Origin: Streptomyces alboflavus
GTDB lineage: Bacteria > Actinomycetota > Actinomycetes > Streptomycetales > Streptomycetaceae
Assembly (NCBI RefSeq): GCF_000716675.1
Contig: NZ_JNXT01000002.1
Span: 186,001-250,000 of the forward strand
Length of the DNA stretch: 64,000 nucleotides
Direction: 5' to 3'
Shown here: one piece after another, positions 44,662 through 56,200 of the stretch
Layout: every line of letters starts with the position of its first letter
Numbering within the stretch: the stretch's first letter is position 1
Notes under the pieces: generated by a model
What the model was told of the DNA's origin: nothing
The model's input: the letters and a program-made list of their open reading frames with translations, nothing else
Databases searched by the model: none
Translations under genes and position numbers: made by a program

Positions 44662-45972
44662 CTACGCGTGCCGTCGGCCGAGGCGTGTGGACCGGCTCGC
44701 CCGGACCAGCGCCGCCCAGCCCTCGATGAGCAGCGCGAAGTCCTCCATGTCCTGCCGCGCCTCGTCGAGCAGCCGCCCGCGCCGGGGCACGAGGGTGTCG
44801 GCGAACGCGGCGTACTTGCCGCCCAGCTTCCGGTAGGAACGATCGAGGGCGTCGAGCCGAGCCACGTTCTCCGCCGTGTCCAACCGGGTGCTCTCCCGGA
44901 CGAGTTCGGCGATCCGCGGCGCGCGCACCTCGTGGTGCTCGTCGAGCAGGTCCGGCCCGGCCGCCGTCATCTCGGCGTAGACGTGGTTGAGGTACAGCAT
45001 CGACAGGAAGAACTTCACGAACCGGTTCTGGTACGCGACGAAGCCGGACTCGGTCCTGCGCTCGCCCGTGTAGAAGTTCACGATGTTGCGGTTGTGAACG
45101 ACCCCGGGCAGCGTGGCGTCGTACACCAGATGCAGCAGGAAGTAGTCGCTGCCGATGGTGTCGGTCGCCGGGGGCAGCGGTACCCGCTCGTGCACTCCGT
45201 GGAAGCTGACGTTGCACATGTCGACCCGCATGGGGTCGACGAGGGTCAGGTCGGCGCGGTCGCCCGTGAACGGGTCGTGGCCCGCGCCCCGGAAGGACTC
45301 GTCGACCAGCTCCCGCTTCTGCTCCGCGGACCACTCCGACGGCGCCCACAGGCTGACGACGTCGTGGTAGACCTCGCGGTCCAGGTCGCGCATCTCACCG
45401 ATGTCCACGGACAGTTCACCGATGAACGACGAACCCACGAGCACCACGGGCTTGTCCGCGTGCTCCGCCGCGAGGTCGCTCCCGGTGACGCCCGCGGCCG
45501 CGTCGGCCGCGCGCTTGCCGAGGGACATCAGCTCGTGGTGGACGGGGTAGACGGGCTTGCCGCCCAGGACCTGGTAGTCGCTGTCGGAGTCCCTGCGGTG
45601 CACCGACGCGCAGCCGAGTGCGGCGGCGATGAGGAACGCCCGGTTGGTGCAGGCGCCGTACGACACGGCGTCGGGCAGCATCAGGTCGAGCAGCAGGTCC
45701 TGCTTCACGGCACCCGCCGCGGCGATCACCTCCCGCAGGAAGTCGCGCTGCTCGTCCTCGCCGAGGTGATGGACCACGATCCCGGCGGCGGCGGGCGCCG
45801 TCCGGGCGGCGCGGGCGTGCTCGGCGAAGGTCGCGGGTCCTGAGGAGTCAAGGATCAGTACGTGCACCTCGACGTCGAAGGTGCGGGCCGCGTACTCCGC
45901 CTCCTGGAGCAGGGCCACGATCATCGCGGTGCACGCCCGGTTGGTGGGCAGGGTCAGGCAGATCTTGCGCAT
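44662..45972 (-). CDS. DUF6271-like protein, operon gene 2
   Basis: 436 residues. The N-terminus MRKICLTLPTNRACTAMIVALLQEA with later VHVLILDSSG and CASVHRRDSDSDYQ resembles a GT-A-like nucleotide-sugar fold; the DSDSD could be a metal site. The middle and C-terminal parts are helical (VVHNRNIVNFYTGERR, FVKFFLSMLYLNHVY). I assign it to the DUF6271-type family by recall; its chemistry is unknown. Start ATG 45972 has GGAGAA upstream and lies 14 bp after the dioxygenase stop. Confidence 0.72.
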   Translation of the reverse strand: MRKICLTLPTNRACTAMIVALLQEAEYAARTFDVEVHVLILDSSGPATFAEHARAARTAPAAAGIVVHHLGEDEQRDFLREVIAAAGAVKQDLLLDLMLPDAVSYGACTNRAFLIAAALGCASVHRRDSDSDYQVLGGKPVYPVHHELMSLGKRAADAAAGVTGSDLAAEHADKPVVLVGSSFIGELSVDIGEMRDLDREVYHDVVSLWAPSEWSAEQKRELVDESFRGAGHDPFTGDRADLTLVDPMRVDMCNVSFHGVHERVPLPPATDTIGSDYFLLHLVYDATLPGVVHNRNIVNFYTGERRTESGFVAYQNRFVKFFLSMLYLNHVYAEMTAAGPDLLDEHHEVRAPRIAELVRESTRLDTAENVARLDALDRSYRKLGGKYAAFADTLVPRRGRLLDEARQDMEDFALLIEGWAALVRASRSTRLGRRHA

Positions 45973-45986
45973 GGCGGTTCTCCGCT

Positions 45987-47018
45987 TCACCACTGGGCGT
46001 TGTCGGGGTGCCAGGAACGGAGGCCGAGGAGCTTCTCGCCGAGCTCGGTGAGTTCGGCCGTGCCGTAGCGCTCGGACTCGTGCTTCGTGGCGTCGCCGAC
46101 GAGCGTCGCGTTCCAGTCCGGCGTGGACAGGTTCCGCCAGGACTCGACGCGCGACTTGCGCAGCGTGTGGCTCTCCTCGAGCGCCGGCATCATGGAGAGG
46201 TACTGCACGGAGCGGACACCGTTGTCAGAGGTGTTGGGGGCGACGCCGTGCGCCAGCATGCCGTTCCAGATCAGCAGGTCGCCCGCCTTCAACTCGGGCC
46301 GTACCACCGCGAATTCGGCCCGGTCGGTGTTCGGACGGATCGGGTCGCGGTCCGTGGGCTGGTCCAGCTTCCACCGGTCGAACTGCCGGAACAGCTCCGG
46401 TGAGCACTGGAAACCGCCGAGCTCCGGCTGGGTGTCGTGGAGCGCGATGATGCCCTGCACCCGCTGCGGCAGCACCCCGCGCGTGGAGTCGACGTCCCAG
46501 TGCAGCTCGATGTCGAAGCCCTCTTCCGTGGGTGCGATCAGCGCGCGGTCACGGTTCTTGACGTTCGGCGGGTTGAGGTTGAGCCGGTCGAGGGTCACCC
46601 ACAGCTCTTCGCAGTCCCACACGTCGACGAACGCGTCGTAGACCCGCTGCGTCTGGCGGCTGTCCCAGATCAGCTGGTGGTGGTACGCCTCCACGAAGCC
46701 GTAGATGTAGAGGTCCCGCTCCAGGTCGGTGCTGAACTCCCGCTCCTCGTACCAGGTGTCGGGCCGGGACCGGTCGAGTCCCTGGAACTCCCAGGTGAAG
46801 TCGAGCAGACGGCTCGCGGCCTCGCTGGATATCGCCTCCGGGACCACCACGTAGCCGTAGGTCTGCCAGGAGGCGAACTGCTCCTCGGTGAGGACGCGCA
46901 GCGGGTGCGTCTTCTTGATCTCGTTCAGCGGGAACTGCGCCAGGTACGTCTCGCCGTCGGAGCTGAAGTACGGGCGGTCCGACGCGGCTCGGTGCAGGAA
47001 TTCGTACGGGGTGGACAT
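45987..47018 (-). CDS. Phytanoyl-CoA dioxygenase-family enzyme, operon gene 1
   Basis: 343 residues. Fe(II)/2-oxoglutarate dioxygenase: the iron triad is in ELHWDVDS (HxD) and GMLAHGVAPN (His), with a likely 2-oxoglutarate Arg in NGVRSVQYLSM. The N-terminus (YGYVVVPEAISSEAASRLLDF) is typical of the PhyH family, which hydroxylates or halogenates amino acids and small molecules. GGAGG lies 8 nt before ATG 47018. First gene of the five-gene operon, so it presumably hydroxylates the amino-acid substrate or product. Confidence 0.88.
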   Translation of the reverse strand: MSTPYEFLHRAASDRPYFSSDGETYLAQFPLNEIKKTHPLRVLTEEQFASWQTYGYVVVPEAISSEAASRLLDFTWEFQGLDRSRPDTWYEEREFSTDLERDLYIYGFVEAYHHQLIWDSRQTQRVYDAFVDVWDCEELWVTLDRLNLNPPNVKNRDRALIAPTEEGFDIELHWDVDSTRGVLPQRVQGIIALHDTQPELGGFQCSPELFRQFDRWKLDQPTDRDPIRPNTDRAEFAVVRPELKAGDLLIWNGMLAHGVAPNTSDNGVRSVQYLSMMPALEESHTLRKSRVESWRNLSTPDWNATLVGDATKHESERYGTAELTELGEKLLGLRSWHPDNAQW

Positions 47019-47747
47019 GCGGGGTCCTCCAGGGCTGCTGGGACGCGGTGAAGGGGCACTTGTGGGCACGGCGAAAGGGCAGGAGGGGGCTGCGGCCCGG
47101 CGGTTTCGCGCATGGGGGGAGGCCTCGCGGGAGAGGCGGCGACGAGAACGGCCGAGGCGCTGCCGTCGTCGCGGTCCGGGAGCGACACTGCCCGCCGGAC
47201 CGGCGGGACCGGGGCGGCACGCGGCGCGGCGGACGCGGGCGTCCGGTCGCGGGGCGTCGCGAAACGACGTGCCCGGGTCGGTCCGAGGTCGGAGTGCGTG
47301 CGGGTTCGTTTCCCGCCGACCGCATGGGACGCGGTGTGCGGGGGGGGGGTGGGCGAGAGGGGTGACGGACGGTCGGTGCGGCTGCCGTGGCGTGGGGGTG
47401 GTCGGTCCGGGGCCACGGTGGTGGCATGGCGTGCGGATCGCGTCGGCGGATCGCGGGCCGAAGGGTGCTCGGTCGTGGTCCGCCCGGCCGCGCCCTCGGC
47501 GAGGTGCGTCCGGGGCGGGCGGCGCGGTGGGAGGAGGGGCAGCGGCGTGGCAGGGCTGCGGGGCACTGTCGTGCCGGTGGCGCGGGCGCCGTGGTGCTCG
47601 GTGTCGACAGAGCCGGTGGTGCTACCTCCTCGTACTCGACGCCGCTCCCGGGGCAAGAGGCCCGCGGTGGGCGCGCGATGCCGGTCGCCCCGCTGCGCGG
47701 TGGGGGCCCGCACCGGACTCCTGGGTCCGGCGCACACCCTCCCGGAG

Positions 47748-47791
47748 TGGACTAGACCAGCTTCGGTTTCCACCAAAGATGGACTAGACCA
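47748..47791 (-). promoter_or_regulatory. Pair of dre-like DasR sites
   Basis: TGGACTAGACCA at 47748-47759 and again at 47780-47791, 32 bp apart (three helical turns). Both are identical to the site before the chitinase gene and have the same orientation relative to a minus-strand transcript. The nearest minus-strand gene is the dioxygenase operon, 730 bp downstream. Confidence 0.65.
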
Positions 47792-47970
47792 AGGGCGAAG
47801 TCAACCCCCGCCCGAACCGGGTGTGTTGCCGCGCCGGTGGCCAGGCGCGCCGCCCGGAAGTGTGCCCTTAAGGGCTGCCCACAAGGGCTTTGCGGGCATG
47901 GTGGGAAGGCCTTCCGGACGGCTGCGTGGGCGGCTGCGTCGGGGTCGCGTCGGCGACTGCGGGGAGGCTT

Positions 47971-47996
47971 GGGGCGGCCTGCCGCCGGGCCGCCCC
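47971..47996. terminator. Terminator of GH3 gene
   Basis: 9-bp perfect stem (47971-47979 with 47988-47996), 8-nt loop, immediately after the GH3 stop. Confidence 0.6.
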
Positions 47997-48001
47997 GGGC
48001 T

Positions 48002-49513
<1,512 letters not shown>

Positions 49514-49600
49514 GAGGGACCTCCGGAGGAGCGGGGTGCGGGATCGGCGGATCGGCGGATCGGTCGACCGCATCGAAAGCGGTGCGAACGAGGTGGATAT

Positions 49601-49612
49601 TGGCCTATACCA
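49601..49612. promoter_or_regulatory. dre-like site upstream of GH3 gene
   Basis: TGGCCTATACCA, 10 of 12 matches to the dre core, in the GH3/Rieske intergenic region (49514-49925) close to the GH3 start. Confidence 0.6.
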
Positions 49613-49745
49613 ATCAACCGCGTCAAGGAGCCGTTCCATGCCGGTGTGTGCTCAAATGTGCTGCACAGGCAGGGGGTTTGAGGTGATCGCGGAGCGTGGC
49701 CGTCCGGTGTTGACCCCCGCCTCCCGTGCCCCGCGCGTCATTCAT

Positions 49746-49757
49746 TGGCCTAGACCT
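49746..49757. promoter_or_regulatory. dre-like site upstream of Rieske gene
   Basis: TGGCCTAGACCT, 10 of 12 matches to the dre core and similar to the direct repeats of chitinase promoters, 169 bp before the Rieske start. Confidence 0.55.
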
Positions 49758-49925
49758 TTACGCGAGAGGGTGAGTTTACGTCGATTGCCTGTCTCTCGTG
49801 CATCGGACATCCGGATTGCCCGGGTCAGCCGAAGGATGTACCCGAATGTCGTTCAGCCTGTCGATCCCGCTCCGTCGGCCGCGGCGGAGCATGAAAGGAG
49901 ATCCCGGACTGAAGGCGGTGCCACG

Positions 49926-51254
49926 ATGCTGCACGACGGACTCACCTCCCCGCGCGACGGAGTCTCCTCCCCGCACGACTCCCCGCACGACTCCCCGCAC
50001 GACTCTCCGCGCACCTCCCCGTACGACGGACGTCCCTCCCCGCACCACGGATCCCCGCACGGCGCGCTTCCCGCCCTGCTCGGTGAACTGGCCCGGCTCG
50101 CCGAGCTGCCCCTGGAGCGCGGCGAGACCCTGCCCGCCCGGGCTTACACCAGCGAGGACTTCCACGAGTTGGAGAAGGACCGCGTTTTCTGCAGCGATTG
50201 GATCTGCGTCGGCCATGTCTCACAGGTCGCCGCGCCGGGTGACTATCTGCGCACGGACGACCTCGGGCGGCCCCTGGTCATCACCCGCGACGAGAACGGC
50301 GACCTACACGCTCTGTCGAGGGTGTGCCGCCACCGCTTCATGGACGTCCTGCCGCCCGAGACGACCCCTGACCAGGGCTCGCTCAAACGCCTCACGTGTC
50401 CGTACCACACCTGGACGTACCGCCTGAACGGCGAGTTCGCGGGGCAGCTCGCGGGCGCGCCCCTGATGAACAAGGTCGAGTTCGACCGCGCCGCCTGCCG
50501 CCTTCCCCGGTACCGCCTGGAGGTCTGGCACGGCCTGTTGATGGTCAGCGCGGACCCGGACGCGGCCCCGCTCGCCCCGCAGCTGAGCGCGCTCGAAGCC
50601 ACGGTGGCGCCGTACGGGATCGAGGACCTGGACGTCGGGTTCACGGCCCGCTGGGACGGCGTCCCCGCGAACTGGAAGGTTGCGTTCGAGAACGGTTCTG
50701 AGAACTACCACCACATGGGTGCGCACGCCGACACCCTGGAGCGGATCCTCCCCGGCAAGGACACCGTGGTCGACGAGTGCGAGGGGCGCGGGTTCAGCAT
50801 GTACACCCCGTTCGCCCCCGACATGGAGATCCCGCAGGGACCGGACGGCATGGACCTGGTCGGCACCCTCATCCCCGGGCTCGGCATGCGCCAGCTCTCC
50901 GGCATGACGGTCGCGGGCGTCTTCCCGAACATGGTGATGGCCCTGATGCCCGACAGCGTGGCGTTCGCACGCTGGATCCCGAGGGGCCCGGGCGCCCATG
51001 ACGCGGTCTTCACCGTCCTGGTCCCCGCGGAGGCCAAGCAGCGGCCCGGCTACGACGCCTATGTGGAGGCGTCCCGACAGCAGATCGAGGTCATCCAGGC
51101 GGAGGACGTGGTGGCGGTGCGCGGTGTGCAGCGCGGCCTGGCCACCGATCCGGCGCCGTCGGGGGGCCGCTTCTCACATCTGGAGCGTCCGCTGTGGCAG
51201 TTCCAGCGGTATCTGGCGGAGCGCCTGGCGGGGGTGGGTGCCGTGACGTCCTGA
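49926..51254 (+). CDS. Rieske-type aromatic ring-hydroxylating oxygenase alpha subunit
   Basis: 442 residues. The N-terminal 40 residues are low-complexity SPHD repeats. Rieske domain about 75-180 with CRH and CPYH binding the 2Fe-2S cluster, then a catalytic domain with NYHHMGAH supplying mononuclear-iron His ligands. Hydroxylates an unknown substrate using electrons from a reductase not present here; quaternary-ammonium or aromatic acids are typical. The start is uncertain: AAAGGAG is 33 nt upstream of the ATG and an ATG at 49836 is in frame. Confidence 0.85.
   Translation: MLHDGLTSPRDGVSSPHDSPHDSPHDSPRTSPYDGRPSPHHGSPHGALPALLGELARLAELPLERGETLPARAYTSEDFHELEKDRVFCSDWICVGHVSQVAAPGDYLRTDDLGRPLVITRDENGDLHALSRVCRHRFMDVLPPETTPDQGSLKRLTCPYHTWTYRLNGEFAGQLAGAPLMNKVEFDRAACRLPRYRLEVWHGLLMVSADPDAAPLAPQLSALEATVAPYGIEDLDVGFTARWDGVPANWKVAFENGSENYHHMGAHADTLERILPGKDTVVDECEGRGFSMYTPFAPDMEIPQGPDGMDLVGTLIPGLGMRQLSGMTVAGVFPNMVMALMPDSVAFARWIPRGPGAHDAVFTVLVPAEAKQRPGYDAYVEASRQQIEVIQAEDVVAVRGVQRGLATDPAPSGGRFSHLERPLWQFQRYLAERLAGVGAVTS
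49966..50016. repeat. 12-bp tandem repeats encoding SPHD
   Basis: Three consecutive units of about CCCCGCACGACT encode Ser-Pro-His-Asp in the N-terminus of the Rieske protein. Prone to length change. Confidence 0.75.
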
Positions 51255-51481
51255 GCCGGAGGTGAGGTGCCGGCCGGGTGACCGTGGAGATCGTCATGGG
51301 GTGACCATGGGGATGGGTCCGGCGCCGCGGGGATCGGTCCGGGGCCCCGGGGATCGGTCCGGGCCCGCCGCGGAGATCAATATGAACGCAATCCCCGAGC
51401 CCTCGTACGCCACTTCACCGGTGCCTAGCATCGAGCCCTCCGCGCGAGGGCCGCGCCTGGAGGCCCGGGGAAGGACGACTC

Positions 51482-52954
51482 ATGGGCAACTGGCTGACCG
51501 CACGACGACCACGCCGTGCACGCACGTCCCACCGGAGGGGGCACGCCGCCGTCCTCGCCGGTGGCATGGCCGTGGTCCTCGCGGCGGGCCTCGCGGGACC
51601 CGCGCCCGCCACCACGGCCGACCCCGGAGGTCCCCGCCCCACGGACTGCCCGGAGAGCGTGGGCACGAAGGCCGCCTGCTACACCGGCAGGGACGGCAAC
51701 GGCGCGTACTACACCATCGCCGTCCCCCGAAACTGGAACGGCTCACTGGTCCTGCACGCCCACGGCGGCCCCGACCTCGGCGCCCGGTCCGACCCACAGC
51801 GCAGCGTGGACGACCTCGACCGCTGGTCGGTGATGGTGGCCGAGGGGTACGCCTGGGCGGGCTCGTCCTACCGCCGGGGCGGCTACGGCACGCGCATGGC
51901 GGCCGCGGGCACCGAGAACCTGCGCAAGCTGTTCGTGCGCGAGTTCAAGAAGCCGCGGAAGACCTACCTGCACGGCCAGTCCTGGGGAGGTGATGTCGCC
52001 GCCAAGGCCGTCGAGACCTACGGCTCGCGCGGCGGACGGCCCTACGACGGCGCGCTGCTCACCAACGGCGTCCTCGGCGGCGGCTCGCGCGGCTACGACT
52101 ACCGCGTGGACCTGCGCGTCGTCTACCAGTACTACTGCCAGAACCACCCCCGGCCGTCCGAGCCCCAGTACCCGCTGTGGAGCGGCCTGCCGAAGGACTC
52201 CACGATGACCGGCGCCGACCTGGAGGCCCGGCTCCAGGAGTGCACCGGTCTGGGCGCGGCGCCCGCCGGCCGCACGGCCCGACAGGAGCGCAACCTCGAC
52301 GACATCCTCGCCGTCACCCGGATCCCGGAACGCTCCCTGGCATCCCATCTGAAGTTCGCGACCTTCACCTTCCGCGACATCGTCGACAAGCGCCTCGGCG
52401 GCCGCAACCCCTTCAGCAACAAGGGCGTGCGCTACACCGGCTCCCACGACGACAAGGCCCTCAACGCCGGGGTGCGGCGGTTCTCGGCCGATCCCGACGC
52501 GGCCCGCGACCTCTCCTACGACAGCGACCTCACGGGCAAGGTCACGATCCCCGTGCTGACGCTGCACGCGATCGACGACCCGACGGCCTTCGTCGAGCAC
52601 GAGGCGGCCTACCGCGCCTCGCTGCGCGGAGCGGGCCGGGACCGGCATCTGGTGCAGACGTTCACGCGGGAGGACGAGCACAGCGGGCTGAGCGCGGCCG
52701 AGTACGCCAACTCCCTTGCCGCACTGGACACCTGGGTGCGCAAGGGCAGGAAGCCCACCCCGGCGTCCGTGGCCGCGTCCTGCCCGGCCTTCGACGCGAC
52801 GTACGGCACGGGCTGCTTCTACGATCCCCGCTTCGTGCCGCGGGAGTACGCGTCACGGGTGCGGGCGCGCCCCGGCGGTCACTCCTGGCCCGCGATGACG
52901 GCGGCGCGGGAGCGGAGTTGGGGGCGGATCCCGGGCGTGGGCATCGCTCCCTGA
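51482..52954 (+). CDS. Secreted alpha/beta hydrolase
   Basis: 490 residues. Arg-rich signal peptide (MGNWLTARRPRRARTSHRR then hydrophobic AAVLAGGMAVVLAAGLA). Hydrolase core: YTIAVPRNWNGSLVLHAHGGPD, nucleophile in LHGQSWGG, Asp in HAIDDPTAF and His in EDEHSGLS. Resembles secreted tannase/feruloyl-esterase- or peptidase-like hydrolases with no firm substrate. GGAAGGA precedes ATG 51482. Confidence 0.85.
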   Translation: MGNWLTARRPRRARTSHRRGHAAVLAGGMAVVLAAGLAGPAPATTADPGGPRPTDCPESVGTKAACYTGRDGNGAYYTIAVPRNWNGSLVLHAHGGPDLGARSDPQRSVDDLDRWSVMVAEGYAWAGSSYRRGGYGTRMAAAGTENLRKLFVREFKKPRKTYLHGQSWGGDVAAKAVETYGSRGGRPYDGALLTNGVLGGGSRGYDYRVDLRVVYQYYCQNHPRPSEPQYPLWSGLPKDSTMTGADLEARLQECTGLGAAPAGRTARQERNLDDILAVTRIPERSLASHLKFATFTFRDIVDKRLGGRNPFSNKGVRYTGSHDDKALNAGVRRFSADPDAARDLSYDSDLTGKVTIPVLTLHAIDDPTAFVEHEAAYRASLRGAGRDRHLVQTFTREDEHSGLSAAEYANSLAALDTWVRKGRKPTPASVAASCPAFDATYGTGCFYDPRFVPREYASRVRARPGGHSWPAMTAARERSWGRIPGVGIAP

Positions 52955-52980
52955 CCGCGGGGCCGGTGACGACTGCGTGC

Positions 52981-53018
52981 CCGGTGGGGCGGGGGAGGCC
53001 GCGCCCCCGCCCCACCGG
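52981..53018. terminator. Strong terminator after alpha/beta hydrolase
   Basis: 15-bp perfect stem (52981-52995 with 53004-53018), 8-nt loop. Confidence 0.75.
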
Positions 53019-53222
53019 TTCCACGGGCCGCGCTTTGTCCTCCCGCGAGAAAAAGTTGCGTTCCCTGTCGCGCAAGGGGTTCCGGGTTCGATGAAAGCTG
53101 ACTAGCGTCCCGCCCCAAGTCACCCGCACGCGCCCGGAGCCCCGGTGGCGCCGGATGCCCCCCCCGCGCACAGGTGGCCGGAACGCCAGGTCCCTTCGCC
53201 TCATCACCTGCCGGGAGCAGCA

Positions 53223-56200
53223 ATGAGCGCACGGTCGTACCGAAGATTCCGTACTCGCTTGAGCTTATTGGCCGTCGGATCCCTCCTCGCCGGACTCACC
53301 GGGGCCACGGGAGTCACCGGAGCCGCCTGGGCGGCCCCCGCCCAGGCCCCGGCCGCCCCCGCCGCCGACGACGACCCGAGCCCCTTCGTCGAACTCCCGC
53401 CCCAGGAGCCAGGGGTCACCCAGCGCGTCTACGACATGCAGCAGCCCCTGAACAAGCTGTGCGAGCTCAAGCCCGGCCAGACCCCGAACGTCGACGAGTT
53501 GAAGCCGGTCGTCGACTGGAAGGAGGCCGCGGACTTCGGCGGCCTCGCCGACAACTTCGTCTCGCACACCATCGCCAACCTGAACGTCCCGCAGGACGGC
53601 ACCTACACCTTCCGCCTCACCAGCGACGACGGCTCCCGGCTGCTGATCGACAACAAGCGGGTCATCGACCACGACGGCCAGCACGGGCCGAGCCCCAAGG
53701 ACGGCACGGTCGAGCTGACGGCCGGGTACCACGCCCTGCTCATCGAGCACTTCGAGGCGGGCGGCGAACAGCAGGTCACGCTCTCCTGGAAGCCGCCGGG
53801 CGCCGGTGACTTCGCCGTCGTGCCGAACTCGGTCCTGAGCACCGACAAGGGCGTCGTGCGCGTCACGGCGCCGGGACGCAAGGAGTGCGCGGGCTCCACC
53901 GAGACGCCGGGCGACGGCCTGCCGCTGAACGGCGTCCACCCCGACTACCGGCTCACCGACCTCAGGCCGAAGGGCTTCGAGCCGCAGGTCTCCGCGATGG
54001 ACTGGCTGCCCGACGGCCGCCTCGCCGTGGCCACGTGGGGCGGCACCGACAACACCAAGGGCGAGGTCTACCTCCTCGACCACGTCACCGGCAGCACCGG
54101 GCCCGAGAAGGTGACCACCAAGAAGGTCGCCGAGGGCCTCAAGGAGCCGATGGGCCTCAAGTACGTCGACGGCTCCCTCTACGTCTCCCAGAAACACGAG
54201 CTGACCCGGCTGAAGGACGACGACGGCGACGACGTCACGGACGCCTACGAGACCGTCGCCACCTGGCCGTTCGGCAAGAACTTCCACGAGTTCGCCTTCG
54301 GCCTGCTCTACCGGGACGGCTTCTTCTATCTGAACCTGTCCGTCGCCATCAACCTCGGCGGCGCCACGACCGATCCGCAGCCCGCGAAGAACCGCGGCAC
54401 CACCATCAAGGTCAACCGCGCGACCGGCGAGGTCTCCTACGTGGCGGGCGGCCTGCGCACCCCCAACGGCATCGGCTGGGGACCCGACGGCGAGCTGTTC
54501 GCCACCGACAACCAGGGCGGCTGGCTGCCGTCGTCGAAGCTCCTGCACGTCAAGCAGGGCCGTTTCTTCAACCATCACATGAACCCCGACGGGCCGTTCG
54601 ACGACAAGCCCGTCACACGGCCCGTGCTGTGGCTGCCGCAGAACGAGATCGGCAACTCGCCGAGCACCCCGATCCTCCTCAAGGAGGGCACCTTCGCGGG
54701 GCAGCTGCTGTTCGGCGACGTGACGTACGGCGGCGTGCAGCGGGCGTCCCTGGAGAAGGTCGGCGGCGAGTACCAGGGAGCGGTCTTCCGCTTCACACAG
54801 GGCCTGGAGGCCGGGGTCAACCGGATCAGCACGGGCCCCGACGGCGCCCTGTACGCGGGTGGTCTGGGCGCCGGGGGCAACTGGGGCCAGCCGGGCAAGC
54901 TCAAGCACGGCCTGCAGAAGCTGACGCCCCAGGGCGACGACGCCTTCGACATCAAGGCCATGCGGGCCACACGGACCGGCTTCGAGATGGAGTACACCAA
55001 GCCGGTGTCCCAGGCGACGGCCGAGAAGCTCGCCGCCCGCTACCAGGTCGCGCAGTGGCGCTACGTACCGACCGCTGCCTACGGCGGCCCCAAGGTGGAC
55101 GAGGAGACCCTGCCGGTGCGCGCGGCGACGCTGTCGTCCGACCGCAAGAAGGTCACCCTGGAGATCCCGGGCCTGAAGTCCGACCGGGTCGTCCATGTGC
55201 GTTCGCCCCGCCCCTTCACCGCCGAGGGCGGCAAGAGCCTGTGGTCCACCGAGGCGTGGTACACCCTGAACCGCATCCCCGGCGTGAAGCCCGCCCCGCA
55301 GTCCCTGTACGAGGCGGAGGAGGCCCGGCTCGACGGCGGCGCCAGGACGAACAACAACCACGGCGCGTACTCCGGCAGCGGCTTCGTCGACGGCTACGGC
55401 ACCAAGGGCGCCGCCACCACCTTCGACGTCCGGGCGAAGAAGGCGGGCACCTACGACGTCGGCCTGCGCTACGCCAACGGCCCGTATCCGGAGGCGGGGA
55501 CGAAGACCTTGAGCGTCCACGTCAACGGCGAGAAGGTGCGGCAGGTGAAGCTCCACTCCACCGGCACCTGGGACAAGTGGTCCACGCGGACCGAGCGCCT
55601 GAAGCTGCGGGCGGGCGCCAACACCATCACGTACCGCCATGACGAGGGAGACACCGGCCACCTGAACCTCGATCTCCTGTCCGTCCACCCGCAGGGCGCC
55701 AGGACCACCCTCTTCGACGGCGCCGACCGCTCGCCCTGGCAGCACACCGACGGCCGCACCCCGCAGTGGCCGCTCGTCGGGGACCGCGCGATGGAGGTCT
55801 GCTGCGGCGACATCCGCACCAAGCAGGCGTTCCAGGACTTCAAGCTGCACGTCGAGTTCTGGCTGCCGAAGCTGCCGCCGGACGTGACCGGCCAGGACCG
55901 GGCGAACAGCGGCGTCTACCTCCAGGAGCGCTACGAGATCCAGATCCTCGACTCCTACGGCGACGACTCCCCGGCCGACGACGAGGCCGGAGCGATCTAC
56001 AAGAAGAAGGCCCCCGACACCAACGCGGCGAAACCACCCGAGAGGTGGCAGACCTACGACATCACCTTCCGCGCCGCCCGCTTCGACGACAGCGGCAAGA
56101 AGACGGAGGACGCGCGCGTCACCCTGGTGTGGAACGGCGTGAAGGTCCACGACAACGTGGCGATCGACGGGCCGACGGGAGCGGGGGACCCCGAGGGCCC

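Larger units (their letters stand above)
47019..48001. other. 980-bp region without convincing gene; orphan promoter region
   Basis: Open frames on both strands have Arg/Pro/Gly-rich translations unlike proteins. Notable: a G run at about 47340-47349, a perfect AGGAGGT-like sequence on the minus strand near 47623 with no start codon at the right distance, and two dre-like sites at 47748 and 47780. It may be a long leader of the operon or the remnant of a lost gene. Confidence 0.45.

Noticed and set aside
42565..45843. A 1092-codon plus-strand open frame
   Set aside because: Arg/Gly/Val-rich antisense shadow of the decarboxylase, DUF6271-like and MFS genes.
46925..47776. Minus-strand frame covering the orphan dre region as a possible DasR-controlled gene
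   Set aside because: Pro/Arg/Thr-rich with no domain, and its start overlaps the operator.
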